Source: Pseudothioclava nitratireducens (lineage in GTDB: Bacteria; Pseudomonadota; Alphaproteobacteria; Rhodobacterales; Rhodobacteraceae). Taken from it: DNA of 64,000 bases. This document shows positions 8,048 to 18,432 of the stretch, in pieces. The notes under the pieces were generated by a model. That model was not told where the DNA came from. It saw only the letters and a program-made list of their open reading frames with translations, and searched no databases. Position 1 is the stretch's first letter. The number at the start of each line of letters is the position of its first letter. The position numbers and the translations under genes are program-made. The stretch lies in contig NZ_JARGDK010000002.1 of the NCBI RefSeq assembly GCF_029210495.1, forward strand, positions 298,246-362,245, written 5' to 3'.

Positions 8048-9754
8048 TCAGAAAAGAAAGTAGCGCTGCGCCAGGGGGAGTTCCGCCGCCGGCTCACAGG
8101 TAAGAAGTTCGCCATCGGCACGCACCTCATAGGTCTCTGGGTGAACGTCAATCTGCGGGGTCGCCGCATTGTGGATCATATCCGCCTTGCCGATCCCGCG
8201 GGTGTTGCGCACCGCGATCAGGTCTTTCTCCAGGCCCAGACGCGCCCCCACCCCGTCTGCCAGAGCCGCCTCGGAAACGAAGGTCACAGCGCTGGCGGTC
8301 AGGGATTTCCCAAAGGCTGCAAACATGTTGCGCGTGTAGAACGGTTGCGCCGGGATCGAGCCGTTCGGGTCCCCCATTTGCGCCGAGACGATCGAGCCAC
8401 CCATCAGCACCATCTCGGGTTTGGCACCGAAAAAAGCCGGGGTCCACAGCACGAGATCGGCGCGCTTGCCGACCTCGACCGATCCGACATGCGCTGACAC
8501 ACCATGCGCAATGGCCGGGTTGATCGTGTATTTCGCGATGAAGCGCTTGACCCGGAAATTATCGTTCTCACCGGACTCTTCGGCCAGCCGCCCACGCTGT
8601 TTCTTCATCTTGTCGGCAGTTTGCCAGCAACGGATGATCACCTCACCGACGCGCCCCATCGCCTGACTGTCGGAACTGATGATCGACATAGCGCCCATGT
8701 CGTGAAGGATATCCTCGGCGGCTATGGTCTCCTTGCGGATGCGGCTCTCGGCAAAGGCGACATCTTCGGGCACCTTATTGTCGAGATGGTGGCACACCAT
8801 CAGCATGTCGAGATGCTCTTCGACGGTATTGGCGGTGTAGGGCCGTGTCGGATTGGTCGAAGAGGGAATAACGTTCGGCGCGCCGACGACCTTGAGGATA
8901 TCCGGCGCATGCCCCCCGCCCGCGCCCTCGGTATGAAACGCGTGTATCGTTCGCCCTTTGATCGCGGCCAGTGTGTTCTCGACAAAGCCGCTTTCATTGA
9001 GCGTATCGGTATGGATCATGACCTGAACATCCATCTCATCCGCGACCGAAAGGCAGCAATCAATGGCGGCCGGGGTTGTGCCCCAATCCTCATGCAGTTT
9101 CAGCGCCGAAGCCCCCGCCCGCACCATCTCGATCAACGCTCCGGGCAAGCTCGCATTGCCCTTGCCCGCAAGCGCAAGGTTCATCGGGAGCGCCTCAAAG
9201 CTTTGCAGCATCCGCCCGATATGCCACGGCCCCGGCGTGCAGGTCGTCGCCAAAGTCCCATGCGCAGGTCCCGTCCCGCCGCCCAGCATCGTGGTGATCC
9301 CCGACGCCAGCGCATCCTCGATCTGCTGGGGGCAAATGAAATGGATATGCGCGTCCATGCCCCCCGCGGTCACGATCCTGCCCTCGCCGGCGATGACCTC
9401 GGTACCCGGCCCTATAACGATGGAGACCCCAGGTTGCGTATCGGGGTTTCCCGCCTTGCCAATCGCTGCGATCCGCCCGTCGCGCAGGCCGATATCGGCC
9501 TTGTAGATCCCGCTGTGATCGACGATCAGCGCATTGGTGATGACCGTATCGACGGCACCCTCGGCGCGGGTCGCCTGCGACTGCCCCATGCCATCGCGGA
9601 TCACCTTGCCACCCCCGAATTTCACCTCCTCGCCATAGATCGTGAGATCCTTTTCGACCTCGATGATCAGGTCGGTATCGGCAAGACGAAGGCGGTCGCC
9701 TGTCGTCGGCCCGAACATATCGGCATAGGTTGCCCGAGAAATCGTGGTTGGCAT
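8048..9754 (-). CDS. ureC: Urease alpha subunit UreC
   Basis: The 568-residue catalytic subunit has every active-site residue I looked for, offset by two from the Klebsiella numbering: His136 and His138 (AHIHFI), the carbamylated Lys219 (ALKLHEDWG), His248, His274 (HAFHTEG), flap Cys321 and His322 (VCHHLD) and Asp362. It hydrolyses urea to ammonia and carbamate on a di-nickel centre in the cytoplasm. Its ATG shares one base with the ureB stop (TGATG). Confidence 0.98.
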   Translation of the reverse strand: MPTTISRATYADMFGPTTGDRLRLADTDLIIEVEKDLTIYGEEVKFGGGKVIRDGMGQSQATRAEGAVDTVITNALIVDHSGIYKADIGLRDGRIAAIGKAGNPDTQPGVSIVIGPGTEVIAGEGRIVTAGGMDAHIHFICPQQIEDALASGITTMLGGGTGPAHGTLATTCTPGPWHIGRMLQSFEALPMNLALAGKGNASLPGALIEMVRAGASALKLHEDWGTTPAAIDCCLSVADEMDVQVMIHTDTLNESGFVENTLAAIKGRTIHAFHTEGAGGGHAPDILKVVGAPNVIPSSTNPTRPYTANTVEEHLDMLMVCHHLDNKVPEDVAFAESRIRKETIAAEDILHDMGAMSIISSDSQAMGRVGEVIIRCWQTADKMKKQRGRLAEESGENDNFRVKRFIAKYTINPAIAHGVSAHVGSVEVGKRADLVLWTPAFFGAKPEMVLMGGSIVSAQMGDPNGSIPAQPFYTRNMFAAFGKSLTASAVTFVSEAALADGVGARLGLEKDLIAVRNTRGIGKADMIHNAATPQIDVHPETYEVRADGELLTCEPAAELPLAQRYFLF

Positions 9755-10059
9755 CAGAGCGCCCCCATCACAAGCTGGTTGAAGCCAAAGACACGCCGCC
9801 CACCCGCGAGCGGTACGAGTCGCACTTCGCGCGATTGGCCAGGCTCGAAACGCACCGCAGTGCCGGCGGCGATATCCAGTCGATAGCCCCTTGCGGCAAC
9901 CCGGTCGAACGCTAGGCCGGGATTTGTCTCGGCGAAATGATAATGGCTGCCGACCTGCACCGGGCGGTCGCCGGTATTGGCCACCATCAGGAGGATCGCC
10001 TCGGCCCCTTCATTGAGCGTGATCTCACCGTCTGCTGGGAAAATCTCTCCGGGGATCAT
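9754..10059 (-). CDS. ureB: Urease beta subunit UreB
   Basis: This is a 101-residue protein starting [16 protein letters not shown] at 10059, the classic UreB N-terminus, and containing [11 protein letters not shown]. The open frame continues upstream, but that part is an out-of-frame reading of the small membrane gene and of ureA's end. The start overlaps the stop of the upstream 70-codon gene by four bases, and the stop overlaps ureC by one base. UreB packs on UreC in the urease trimer. Confidence 0.96.
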   Translation of the reverse strand: MIPGEIFPADGEITLNEGAEAILLMVANTGDRPVQVGSHYHFAETNPGLAFDRVAARGYRLDIAAGTAVRFEPGQSREVRLVPLAGGRRVFGFNQLVMGAL

Positions 10060-10268
10060 TTGTCGTGATCCCGATGGCGACGCTCCGCGCGGGCATCGCG
10101 CAGGAGCATCCGCACCACAAGCGCGATCCCAATGAGCGCGATCGCGATAACCCCCGCGTGGAATGGCGAGTGGAGCATATGCTCGGTGGTGAGCGCCTCG
10201 GCACTGTGATCGGCGTGGGCGTGCGCCACCAAGGGAAAGAGAACAAAGAGAGCAGCAAATTTCTTCAT
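10056..10268 (-). CDS. Small His-rich single-pass membrane protein between ureA and ureB
   Basis: This 70-residue protein ([21 protein letters not shown]...) has a signal peptide or first membrane helix, then a second hydrophobic stretch near residues 38-56 and a basic, His-containing tail (ERRHRDHDK). Eight of 70 residues are histidine. It lies inside the structural urease genes and overlaps ureB by four bases, so it is very likely translated. No family is recognised. The histidines and location suggest a link to nickel at the membrane or periplasm, which is inference only. Confidence 0.7.
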   Translation of the reverse strand: MKKFAALFVLFPLVAHAHADHSAEALTTEHMLHSPFHAGVIAIALIGIALVVRMLLRDARAERRHRDHDK

Positions 10269-10283
10269 GGGATTGGGCCTTTC

Positions 10284-10586
10284 TCAGCGGATGGGATGAT
10301 GAACGGTCACAAGCTTGGTTCCGTCCGGGAAAGTGGCCTCGACCTGTATCGAGTGGATCATCTCGGGGATGCCAGGCATGCATTGCGCGGCCGTGATCAC
10401 CTCGCCGCCCGCGCTCATAAGATCGGCGACGCTGCGCCCTTCCCTTGCGCCCTCGACCACGAAATCAGAAATGATCGCAATGGCTTCTGGGTGGTTCAGC
10501 TTGACGCCACGCGCCAGCCGATTACGCGCGACCATCGCCGCGAGGCTGATCATCAGCTTGTCTTTTTCCCTCGGGGTGAGGTTCAT
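10284..10586 (-). CDS. ureA: Urease gamma subunit UreA
   Basis: The 100-residue product starts [20 protein letters not shown] and contains [22 protein letters not shown] and VHHPIR at the end, all conserved in UreA. It forms the small subunit of the (UreABC)3 enzyme. It follows ureD by 12 bases. A 70-codon membrane-protein gene separates it from ureB. Confidence 0.98.
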   Translation of the reverse strand: MNLTPREKDKLMISLAAMVARNRLARGVKLNHPEAIAIISDFVVEGAREGRSVADLMSAGGEVITAAQCMPGIPEMIHSIQVEATFPDGTKLVTVHHPIR

Positions 10587-10598
10587 TTCGGGCCTCTC

Positions 10599-11411
10599 TC
10601 AGATTTGCCAGACTCGCGGCGGCGGGGCACCCCGTCGCAATACGGTCATCAATTTCAGGATTTGCTGTCGCAGCGGCCAGGCATCGGCTGCCAGCAACCG
10701 CACAAGACATTTGCCATCGAACCCGGAGGCCGCACCCTCGACCCCCTCGACATCAAGTGCCCGGCGGACAGTCTCTACCGCGTCCTCCGCGCCCTTAGCG
10801 CAGAGGGCCATGGTTGCAAAAGCCCGCGCATCTGAGAGCAAAGCCGACCGCGCCCCAAGGGCCAAAATGTCTGAATTCTGCACAAATGGCTCGATGAGGA
10901 TCGTTTTTCCGCCTCTACGAACCTCTCGAATATCCGAAAACTGCAAGTCGGTAACAACCTCTCGCATTGCGCTACGCCCAAGAACCACTGCTTCGAGCAT
11001 CACGCAGCCTGCCTCGGCAGAGAGGTCAATCACGGTGCGACGGCGCAACTTTGCGCGATCGAACAGAATGGTCTCTTGCGGCAGCCAATCGAGCCAGCCA
11101 TGCGCCCCGACCCTGTGATGCACGTCGACCTCGGCCATCCCTTGGTCCGCCCGATAGGCCCGTTCCGCCGCCTGAGTAGTCGCGACCGCGCGGGCACCCG
11201 CCTCCAGCGTCATCTTGTAGGTCAACCGATCTCCGCTCGTCAGGCCACCGGAGGTATTGAGAAACACGATTTCGGGCATGCCGCGCACATGCGGAAGAAG
11301 CGCCTTGGCAGAGCCACGCTGAAAAAGCCGGCGCAACCCCCGCGCCGAGATCGTCACTTCGGCGACGCCCGTACTGCGCTGCATCAGACATGTCGAACTG
11401 CTATCGAGCAT
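10599..11411 (-). CDS. ureD: Urease accessory protein UreD
   Basis: This 270-residue protein has the UreD/UreH pattern: FLNTSGGLTSGDRL near residue 50, TTQAAERAYRA, and GWLDWLPQETILFDRA. It docks on apo-urease and recruits UreF and UreG. It is the first gene of the urease run. The N-terminal ten residues are uncertain because a second in-frame ATG (MQRSTGVAEV) follows. Upstream bases 11412-11550 hold no gene and should contain its promoter; I see no clear motif there. Confidence 0.94.
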   Translation of the reverse strand: MLDSSSTCLMQRSTGVAEVTISARGLRRLFQRGSAKALLPHVRGMPEIVFLNTSGGLTSGDRLTYKMTLEAGARAVATTQAAERAYRADQGMAEVDVHHRVGAHGWLDWLPQETILFDRAKLRRRTVIDLSAEAGCVMLEAVVLGRSAMREVVTDLQFSDIREVRRGGKTILIEPFVQNSDILALGARSALLSDARAFATMALCAKGAEDAVETVRRALDVEGVEGAASGFDGKCLVRLLAADAWPLRQQILKLMTVLRRGAPPPRVWQI

Positions 11412-11550
11412 CGGACCCTCCGATGCGATCGAAACGCGCCGCGCGAGCGCGGTCCATCAAACGCCGGGTGTCGTTCGGCGCCCCATCCCCACTCGCGTCC
11501 ATCCTGCACAAATCGCAGGCACTTCGATCAAAAGTTAGACAGCGCGCAAA

Positions 11551-12009
11551 TCATCCCAACGGCCCCGGGCGCCGTTCCTCAGACAAGAGCACGTTGGCCT
11601 CAACCTGCCCGACACCGGGCAATGTCATGATCCGGCGCCGCAACACACGTTCAAAATCCGCGATGTCCCGCGCCGTGACCCGCAGACGGTAGTCGAAGCG
11701 CCCCAGAACGTGCTGAACGACCTGAACCTCTGGAATCGCGGCAACGGCCCGTTCGAAATCCTCAAGGCTCACGCGCCCCCGCGCCGCCAGCTTGATGCCC
11801 AGAAAAACCGTAACGCCGAATCCAAGTGCCTCCGCATCAAGAACGATCCGCCGACCAGCAATCGCGCCCGCCTCTTCAAGGCGCTTGATCCGCCGCCAGC
11901 AAGCGGGCTGCGAGAGGCCAAGCGCGCGCCCGATCGCCCCCGCGCTTTGCGTCGCATCCCGCTGAAGCGCGCGCAGGATCGCGCGGTCGGCATCGTCGAG
12001 CGCGATCAT
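11551..12009 (-). CDS. Lrp/AsnC family transcriptional regulator (second of a pair)
   Basis: The 152 residues begin with an AsnC-type helix-turn-helix (LDDADRAILRALQRDATQS and LGLSQPACWRRIKRLEEAG), followed by the RAM effector domain (VTVFLGIKLA, EVQVVQHVLGRFDYRLRV). Such proteins sense amino acids and bind DNA as dimers or octamers. It overlaps the upstream paralogue by four bases, so the two are made together and could form hetero-oligomers. The neighbour ilvC points to branched-chain amino acids as the signal, by inference. Confidence 0.93.
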   Translation of the reverse strand: MIALDDADRAILRALQRDATQSAGAIGRALGLSQPACWRRIKRLEEAGAIAGRRIVLDAEALGFGVTVFLGIKLAARGRVSLEDFERAVAAIPEVQVVQHVLGRFDYRLRVTARDIADFERVLRRRIMTLPGVGQVEANVLLSEERRPGPLG

Positions 12010-12464
12010 ACCGGCAACTCCGTACTCTCTTTGATGGTCGCAACCAGCATGAGCGCGTCGGTGTCGGCGATATGCGGCAGCGTCAGGATGCGCGCGCGAT
12101 AGATCTCTTGGTAATGCCGCATGTCGCGCGCGATAACGTTCAGACGCACATCCGTCTGGCCGAGAAAGGTCTGAATCTCGATCACCTCCGGCACCTCGCG
12201 CGCCGCTGCGATGAACTCGTCAAAGGCGCGCGGATTGGTCTTGTCGAGCGTAAACCGCAGGCTCACCTCAACCTCCCAACCCAAAGCGCGCCAGTCGATC
12301 CGGGCCTCCTCGCCTTTGAGGATACCCGCCGCACGCAGCCGGTCGAGCCGCCGCCAACAGGTCGCGGTCGTCAGCCCCGCTCTCTCCGCGAGCTCCGCAG
12401 AGGTCAAGCCGGGCTCTGCCATCAAGTGCCGCAGCAAACGGCGGTCCGCATCATCTATCTGCAT
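12006..12464 (-). CDS. Lrp/AsnC family transcriptional regulator (first of a pair)
   Basis: The 152 residues have the AsnC helix-turn-helix (IDDADRRLLRHLMAEPG and GLTTATCWRRLDRLRAAG) and a RAM domain (VSLRFTLDKTN, VIEIQTFLGQTDVRLNV). It is the same length as the downstream gene and plainly a paralogue of it. It is divergent from ilvC across 125 AT-rich bases, a typical layout for a local regulator that controls itself and the facing gene. Confidence 0.93.
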   Translation of the reverse strand: MQIDDADRRLLRHLMAEPGLTSAELAERAGLTTATCWRRLDRLRAAGILKGEEARIDWRALGWEVEVSLRFTLDKTNPRAFDEFIAAAREVPEVIEIQTFLGQTDVRLNVIARDMRHYQEIYRARILTLPHIADTDALMLVATIKESTELPV

Positions 12465-13612
<1,148 letters not shown>

Positions 13613-13633
13613 TCTGCGGCTATTCGCATCAGT

Positions 13634-13666
13634 GGGGGCGCCTTGCGGGGCGCCCCCTTTGCTTTT
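13634..13666 (+). terminator. Rho-independent terminator of ilvC
   Basis: A perfect 9-bp stem GGGGGCGCC / GGCGCCCCC with a 6-base loop is followed by TTTGCTTTT, 22 bases after the ilvC stop. Confidence 0.9.
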
Positions 13667-13693
13667 AGGGTCGCGCGACGCGAAGGAGTCCCC

Positions 13694-14083
13694 ATGCCCG
13701 ATATCCCCCAGCACGAACTCGATGACATCGCCGAAGAGCGCGAAAAGATCTTCACGCCGGACTGGTTCAAGAGCCTGTTCGCCGGGCGGCTGGCGCCGGG
13801 CGACACGTTCTGGTTGGGGAATTACGGGGTCGGGCTGTTCGTGGTGCCGACCATCGTGATGCTGGCCTTTCTGCTGGCAATGATGGCGCCTGCGTCGATG
13901 GCCCGGGTGCTGGGCGCGGTTGCGATCCTGTTCGGCCTCTATCGTCTGGCGATCCTGCGCGCGCTCGTCACGGCGAGCCGCGCAACGCCGGGCCCCAAGG
14001 GTTGGCGCATCACGGGCATCGTCGTGACGCTGATCGAGGGGTTAGCGCTTCTGGGGTTCGGCGCCAGCCTCGTCGCGGGCTAA
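13694..14083 (+). CDS. Small membrane protein, function unknown
   Basis: The protein is 129 residues from the ATG at 13694, chosen because AAGGAG stands 6 bases upstream. The first ~38 residues are charged and cytoplasmic (HELDDIAEEREKIFTPDW). Three hydrophobic segments follow near residues 42-62, 68-88 and 102-125. There is no family motif. It is convergent with glmM, with three bases between the stops. Confidence 0.75.
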   Translation: MPDIPQHELDDIAEEREKIFTPDWFKSLFAGRLAPGDTFWLGNYGVGLFVVPTIVMLAFLLAMMAPASMARVLGAVAILFGLYRLAILRALVTASRATPGPKGWRITGIVVTLIEGLALLGFGASLVAG

Positions 14084-14086
14084 GTC

Positions 14087-15433
14087 TTAGGCGGTGGCCT
14101 CTTCGACCGCCGCAACGATGCTACCCACGGCTTCCCTCAAGAGAGCCTCGTCCTCACATTCCGCCATGACGCGGATCAGCGGCTCCGTGCCCGATTTCCG
14201 GATGAGCAAACGGCCCGCACCCTGAAGGCGCGTCTCCATGTCCGCGATCACTTTTCGAACATTTTGGTCTTCAAGCGGAACCTGCCCTGCTTGGTATCTT
14301 ACGTTTTTCAACATCTGCGGCACGGTTTCGAATTGGCGCACGAGGTCAGAACCACGTTTGCCCGTTTCCGCCATCGCCAGCAGGAATTGCAGCCCCGCCA
14401 TCAGCCCGTCGCCCGTCGTCGCGTAGTCGGTCATCACGATATGGCCCGATTGCTCGCCGCCAAGGTTATACCCGCCAGCCCGCATCCGCTCGACCACATA
14501 GCGATCGCCCACCGCCGTGCGCTCCAGACGCAGCCCAAGGCCATCCATGAAGCGCTCGAGCCCGAGATTCGACATCACGGTCGCGACCAGCGCCCCCCCG
14601 CGCAGCGTGCCCATTTCGGCCCAGCGGCGTGCAAACAGCGCCATGATCTGGTCGCCATCAGCCACACGTCCGGTCTCGTCGATGATCATCACCCGGTCGG
14701 CGTCACCATCAAGCGCAATGCCCAGATCCGCGCCATGGGCCACAACCGCCTCGGCGCAGGTCTGTGTATAGGTAGAACCGCATTTATCGTTGATGTTCAG
14801 ACCGTTGGGCGACACCCCTACCGGCACCACATCGCATCCAAGTTCCCAAAGGACCTCGGGCGCGGCGCGATAAGCGGCTCCATTCGCGCAATCCACCACG
14901 ACTTTGAGGCCGGTCAGGCGGTCGCGCGCCGGGAAGGTGGTCTTGGCATATTCCACATAGCGCCCTCGCCCGTCGTCGATACGCTTCGCACGGCCAATGT
15001 TCTGCGGCTGTGCGAGACGAATTTCGCCCGCAACCAACGCCTCGATTTCAGCTTCAGCCTCGTCCGAAAGCTTGAACCCGTCCGGCCCGAAGAACTTGAT
15101 CCCGTTATCCTTCGCCGGGTTGTGGCTCGCCGAAATCATGATGCCCACATCGGCCCGCATCGAGCGGGTCAGGAACCCCACCGCCGGCGTCGGCACCGGA
15201 CCAAGCAGCAGCACATTCATCCCGGTCGAGGTCAAACCGGCGGTCAGCGCGTTCTCGATCATGTAGCCCGAGAGACGCGTGTCCTTGCCGATCACGACGC
15301 GATGACCGTTGCGCCCGTCGCGACGGAAGAACCGGCCCGCCGCGGCCCCCAGACGCAACGCCATTTCGGCGGTCATCGGATCGCTATTGGCCTCGCCGCG
15401 GACCCCGTCCGTGCCAAACAGTTTCCGCGTCAT
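14087..15433 (-). CDS. glmM: Phosphoglucosamine mutase GlmM
   Basis: The 448-residue enzyme starts [16 protein letters not shown]. It contains the phosphoserine loop [12 protein letters not shown] (active Ser103), the metal loop DGDADRVMI and the C-terminal phosphate loop [12 protein letters not shown]. It converts glucosamine-6-phosphate to glucosamine-1-phosphate for UDP-GlcNAc, peptidoglycan and lipopolysaccharide. Its start overlaps the folP stop by four bases (ATGA), the common folP-glmM pairing. Confidence 0.98.
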   Translation of the reverse strand: MTRKLFGTDGVRGEANSDPMTAEMALRLGAAAGRFFRRDGRNGHRVVIGKDTRLSGYMIENALTAGLTSTGMNVLLLGPVPTPAVGFLTRSMRADVGIMISASHNPAKDNGIKFFGPDGFKLSDEAEAEIEALVAGEIRLAQPQNIGRAKRIDDGRGRYVEYAKTTFPARDRLTGLKVVVDCANGAAYRAAPEVLWELGCDVVPVGVSPNGLNINDKCGSTYTQTCAEAVVAHGADLGIALDGDADRVMIIDETGRVADGDQIMALFARRWAEMGTLRGGALVATVMSNLGLERFMDGLGLRLERTAVGDRYVVERMRAGGYNLGGEQSGHIVMTDYATTGDGLMAGLQFLLAMAETGKRGSDLVRQFETVPQMLKNVRYQAGQVPLEDQNVRKVIADMETRLQGAGRLLIRKSGTEPLIRVMAECEDEALLREAVGSIVAAVEEATA

Positions 15434-16449
15434 GGCTCGTAACCCCTTGTCATTGCATTCCAAAGCCGCAGCCCTTGGGCGATCTCGGCCACATCATGAA
15501 CCCGGTGCAACTGCACACCCTGCCCGAGCGCGGCAAGCGTCACCGCGAGCGTACCCGGCATCCGCGCCTGCGCATCCGCTGCGTTCCCAATCTCTCCGAT
15601 GAAGCGCTTGCGCGAAACGCCGAGAAGGATCGGGCAGCCCAGCCCGTGCAGCAACGCTATCCCCCGCAGAAGCGCCAGATTGTGCTCGAGCGTCTTGCCG
15701 AAACCAATGCCCGGATCGACAATGATCTTGTCCCGCGCGATGCCATTGGCTTCCGCTAGCGCGACGCGATCTTCAAGATAATCGTAAACATCGAACAGCA
15801 CATCTTCATAGCGCGGGTCGTCCTGCATGACCTCGGGCAGGCCTTGAGCATGCATAAGGCAGATCGGCAAGCCGGTGATCGCGGCGAGTTCACCCATGCC
15901 CGGATCGAACTCCATCGCCGAGACATCGTTGAGCATATCCGCCCCGGCCTCGACCGCCGCATCTCCCACCATGGATTTGCGGGTATCAATCGAGATCGGC
16001 GTGTCGAACCCTTCGTCCCGCAGCGCCGCGATCAGGGGGGCGGTGCGCGCGATCTCTTCGTCCTCGGGGACTTCCTGCGCACCGGGCCGGGTCGATTCTC
16101 CACCGATATCAAGGATATCAGCCCCGGCTTCGGCCAAAGCCTGCGCCTGCTCCAGCGCGGCCTCAAGCGCATCGAACTGCCCACCGTCCGAAAAACTGTC
16201 CGGTGTCACGTTGAGAATACCCATGATGCGGGGTTGCTCGAAGCTGAGCCCGGCCTGCGGTGCGCGCCTGCGACACAACCGGTCAGCGACCTCTTCGGGC
16301 AAATGCGCGGCCAAAATGACCTCGCTCTCGCCCGCACGCGTCAGGCACTCGACCTCGTCGAACCAACACCAGCCCCCGGCCAGTGTGAGTGCCGTCTCGG
16401 GGCGCGGCGCATCGGAACGCAGGATCGGTCGGTAGTAAATCTTGTCCAT
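15430..16449 (-). CDS. folP: Dihydropteroate synthase FolP
   Basis: This 339-residue protein has the two signature blocks of the family, [16 protein letters not shown] and [11 protein letters not shown], plus [13 protein letters not shown] and the C-terminal [11 protein letters not shown]. It joins p-aminobenzoate to dihydropterin pyrophosphate and is the sulfonamide target. About 60 N-terminal residues precede the barrel, which is longer than the E. coli enzyme. It lies between folB and glmM on the minus strand. Confidence 0.97.
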   Translation of the reverse strand: MDKIYYRPILRSDAPRPETALTLAGGWCWFDEVECLTRAGESEVILAAHLPEEVADRLCRRRAPQAGLSFEQPRIMGILNVTPDSFSDGGQFDALEAALEQAQALAEAGADILDIGGESTRPGAQEVPEDEEIARTAPLIAALRDEGFDTPISIDTRKSMVGDAAVEAGADMLNDVSAMEFDPGMGELAAITGLPICLMHAQGLPEVMQDDPRYEDVLFDVYDYLEDRVALAEANGIARDKIIVDPGIGFGKTLEHNLALLRGIALLHGLGCPILLGVSRKRFIGEIGNAADAQARMPGTLAVTLAALGQGVQLHRVHDVAEIAQGLRLWNAMTRGYEP

Positions 16450-16487
16450 GGCTTGCTTTCACCCGATCGGGGCGCGATTGGCAAGCG

Positions 16488-17408
16488 TCAGACGGGTTCC
16501 ACGCGCACCGGCACGCGGCTTCCTGCCGGAGCTGAAACATTCCCGTGAAGCTCAAGCCGCTCGGCAGCCATCTGTTCGGCCAACCAGATCGCAAGCGACA
16601 CCGCATCGCGCGCGGGCGCCTTTGGGCCATCGACCGCATCGAGCACGATTTTCGAGGGCGCCCAGACGACCATCTGCCCATGCTTCATCGCCCAGTCGAT
16701 CTCGGTCCGCGTCGCCACGACAACGCAGCGTGGATCACGCGCCGCGAGCCTCCATGCGTTCTGCTCTATCGCAAGCAAATCGACGCGCCGCTGCGTGGGC
16801 TTTTGACCGGTCTCGGGCACGCCCCCCTCCGGCAGGCCGACCGTCACAATCACCGGTTTGCCACTGCGCTCCAGCCGGTCGAGCCGCACCGCCAGATCAT
16901 CCGAGGCGATCGCCTCGTTCGACAGATAGGCGACGACCGGATGAAGCGCCTCTGCGCTGCCATCTTCTGCCAGCGCCTGCACCGGCACCGAGGCCCGTGC
17001 CCGCACGATCTCGACCCCAAGCGCCCCCGGACCACGGTCAAGCTTCTCGATCCGCACAAACACCCGCATCGCCTGCGGTTCATGCAGGATGCGCTCGGCA
17101 ATCCGCTCGGCCAGTGTCTCAAGCAGATTGAGCCGCTCCGCCGCGAGTTCGGCTGCAATCGCCTCGGTAATCCGGTCATAAGAGAGGATACGATCCACAT
17201 CGTCCTCAAGCGGCTTGGGGAGCGGGCGCACCTCGACCACGACGTTGAATTGAAGCCGTTGGGTATGGCCGCGCTCTTGCTGGAACGCTCCGATATCGGC
17301 CTCCACCACATGATCGCGCAAGCTGATGCGGTCACGCGGATCGGCCGGGGCCGAGGCGATGGCGCGCTCTTCGGGATGGGCGAAGGCGAGAGAGATGTCG
17401 CTGGTCAT
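16488..17408 (-). CDS. folB: Dihydroneopterin aldolase FolB with an uncharacterised C-terminal half
   Basis: The product is 306 residues from the ATG at 17408. Residues ~25-145 form a FolB domain: DRISLRDHVVEADIGAF, QRLQFNVVVEV, and LSYDRITEAIAAELA followed by NLLETLAERIAERIL. FolB proteins are normally about 120 residues. The other ~160 residues here (from HPVVAYLSNEAIASDD) show alternating helix and strand with VIVTVGL and CVVVATRTEIDW, and match nothing I recognise. Position beside folP supports a folate role for the first half. Confidence 0.88.
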   Translation of the reverse strand: MTSDISLAFAHPEERAIASAPADPRDRISLRDHVVEADIGAFQQERGHTQRLQFNVVVEVRPLPKPLEDDVDRILSYDRITEAIAAELAAERLNLLETLAERIAERILHEPQAMRVFVRIEKLDRGPGALGVEIVRARASVPVQALAEDGSAEALHPVVAYLSNEAIASDDLAVRLDRLERSGKPVIVTVGLPEGGVPETGQKPTQRRVDLLAIEQNAWRLAARDPRCVVVATRTEIDWAMKHGQMVVWAPSKIVLDAVDGPKAPARDAVSLAIWLAEQMAAERLELHGNVSAPAGSRVPVRVEPV

Positions 17409-17460
17409 GGCCTCGGTTCCGATCACTGCAAGCGCGGGGCGCGCAATCGCCCCCACCATA

Positions 17461-17486
17461 GAAAAAGGGCGGGCCAAGGCCCACCC
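17461..17486 (-). terminator. Rho-independent terminator of the wall-hydrolase gene
   Basis: Read on the minus strand, a 9-bp stem (GGGTGGGCC / GGCCCGCCC, one G-U pair) with a two-base loop is followed by TTTTTC. It lies ~30 bases past the stop of the upstream gene. Confidence 0.8.
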
Positions 17487-17517
17487 CGAAACGGCATTCT
17501 CAGGCCCTTGAACGACC

Positions 17518-18195
17518 TTAGTTGGATGCTGTGCGCACCGGCTTGCGGTAGAAGATATGCGCGCCGATCTCGGCCGTGCGTTCGAATTTACGGGCCCATC
17601 TGGGCTTGACGGCGGGTGTATGGAAGAAGGTCGCACCCTCGGTCAGAGACCGCGGCGCACCATCCATCATCGCGCGCGCGACCTTGGCCACGCGGTTGAA
17701 CGCCTTCTGCTCTCCCACCTTGTCCGCACGCCCGTCACAGGTCCAGCTGAACTGACAACCGCGGCTGTTGCTCTGATAGACGACACCGCAAATGGTGTTC
17801 GGGAAAGCCGGATCGTCAACGCGGTTAAGCACGACCTCGGCCACGGCCCGCTGACCTTTCAGCGTCTCGCCGCGGGCCTCGAAATAAAGCACCTGCGCAA
17901 GGCATTGGAATTGCTCGCCACCCGTTGCTTTGGGCTGCTCCGCCAGCCACGCGGCGGTGATCTCGGGCGCTTCGCCCTTCTTGGCGGTTTTCGCCGGCGC
18001 CTTGGTCAGCGCGGTTGCCCGCTCCGCCGTAACGGCACCCAGAGCGCTCCGCTCCTGAACCATAAGCGACAAGAGCCCCTGCTCCGCCACCTCGTTGGGA
18101 TCATTCGACTGGCTTACCGTAACTTCGGCACGCAAGCCTCCGGCAAGGGCCAGGAGGAGCACTGCGCCCCCCGTCCAGCTTTTCAGCACTGACAT
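17518..18195 (-). CDS. Secreted SleB-family cell-wall hydrolase
   Basis: The 225-residue product starts at ATG 18195 with a signal peptide (SWTGGAVLLLALAGGLRAE). The C-terminal half carries the Hydrolase_2/SleB pattern LAQVLYFEARGE with its catalytic Glu, VAEVVLNRVDDPAFPNTICGVVYQ and CQFSWTCDG. These enzymes are lytic transglycosylase-like and act on peptidoglycan. The residues between signal and domain are low complexity, rich in Lys and Ala. It has its own promoter region and terminator, so it is probably monocistronic. Confidence 0.9.
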   Translation of the reverse strand: MSVLKSWTGGAVLLLALAGGLRAEVTVSQSNDPNEVAEQGLLSLMVQERSALGAVTAERATALTKAPAKTAKKGEAPEITAAWLAEQPKATGGEQFQCLAQVLYFEARGETLKGQRAVAEVVLNRVDDPAFPNTICGVVYQSNSRGCQFSWTCDGRADKVGEQKAFNRVAKVARAMMDGAPRSLTEGATFFHTPAVKPRWARKFERTAEIGAHIFYRKPVRTASN

Positions 18196-18293
18196 GTTTA
18201 TCTTCCGATAAGAACAACCGCCGCAACGCAAGCTGCGACGGGGGCGCAATAGCGCCAAAATCCTTACGAGTCTATAAAATGCGATGCAAACGC

Positions 18294-18315
18294 ACCTTTC
18301 CGTGACCGGAAAGGT
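18294..18315 (-). other. Hairpin between the dikinase and wall-hydrolase genes
   Basis: A perfect 9-bp stem, ACCTTTCCG / CGGAAAGGT, encloses a four-base loop. It lies about 120 bases beyond the dikinase stop and 100 bases before the hydrolase start. On the minus strand it is followed by GCGTTTGC, not a good T run. A TTGACA occurs upstream on the same strand. It could end the dikinase message or belong to a leader of the hydrolase gene. The rest of 18196-18432 shows no gene. Confidence 0.45.
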
Positions 18316-18432
18316 CGTTTTCGTGATCGCAAAGCGCCATGACACCACGCCCGCGCCTTGAGCGAGCGATTACTGTCAAGTTTTTGAAAACACCAGCGGA
18401 ATTCGGTGCCGCGCACTGATTTTCGTGACCGT

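Noticed and set aside
8504..9886. Long open frame antisense to ureC
   Set aside because: The same codon-bias shadow; ureC on the other strand has every catalytic residue.
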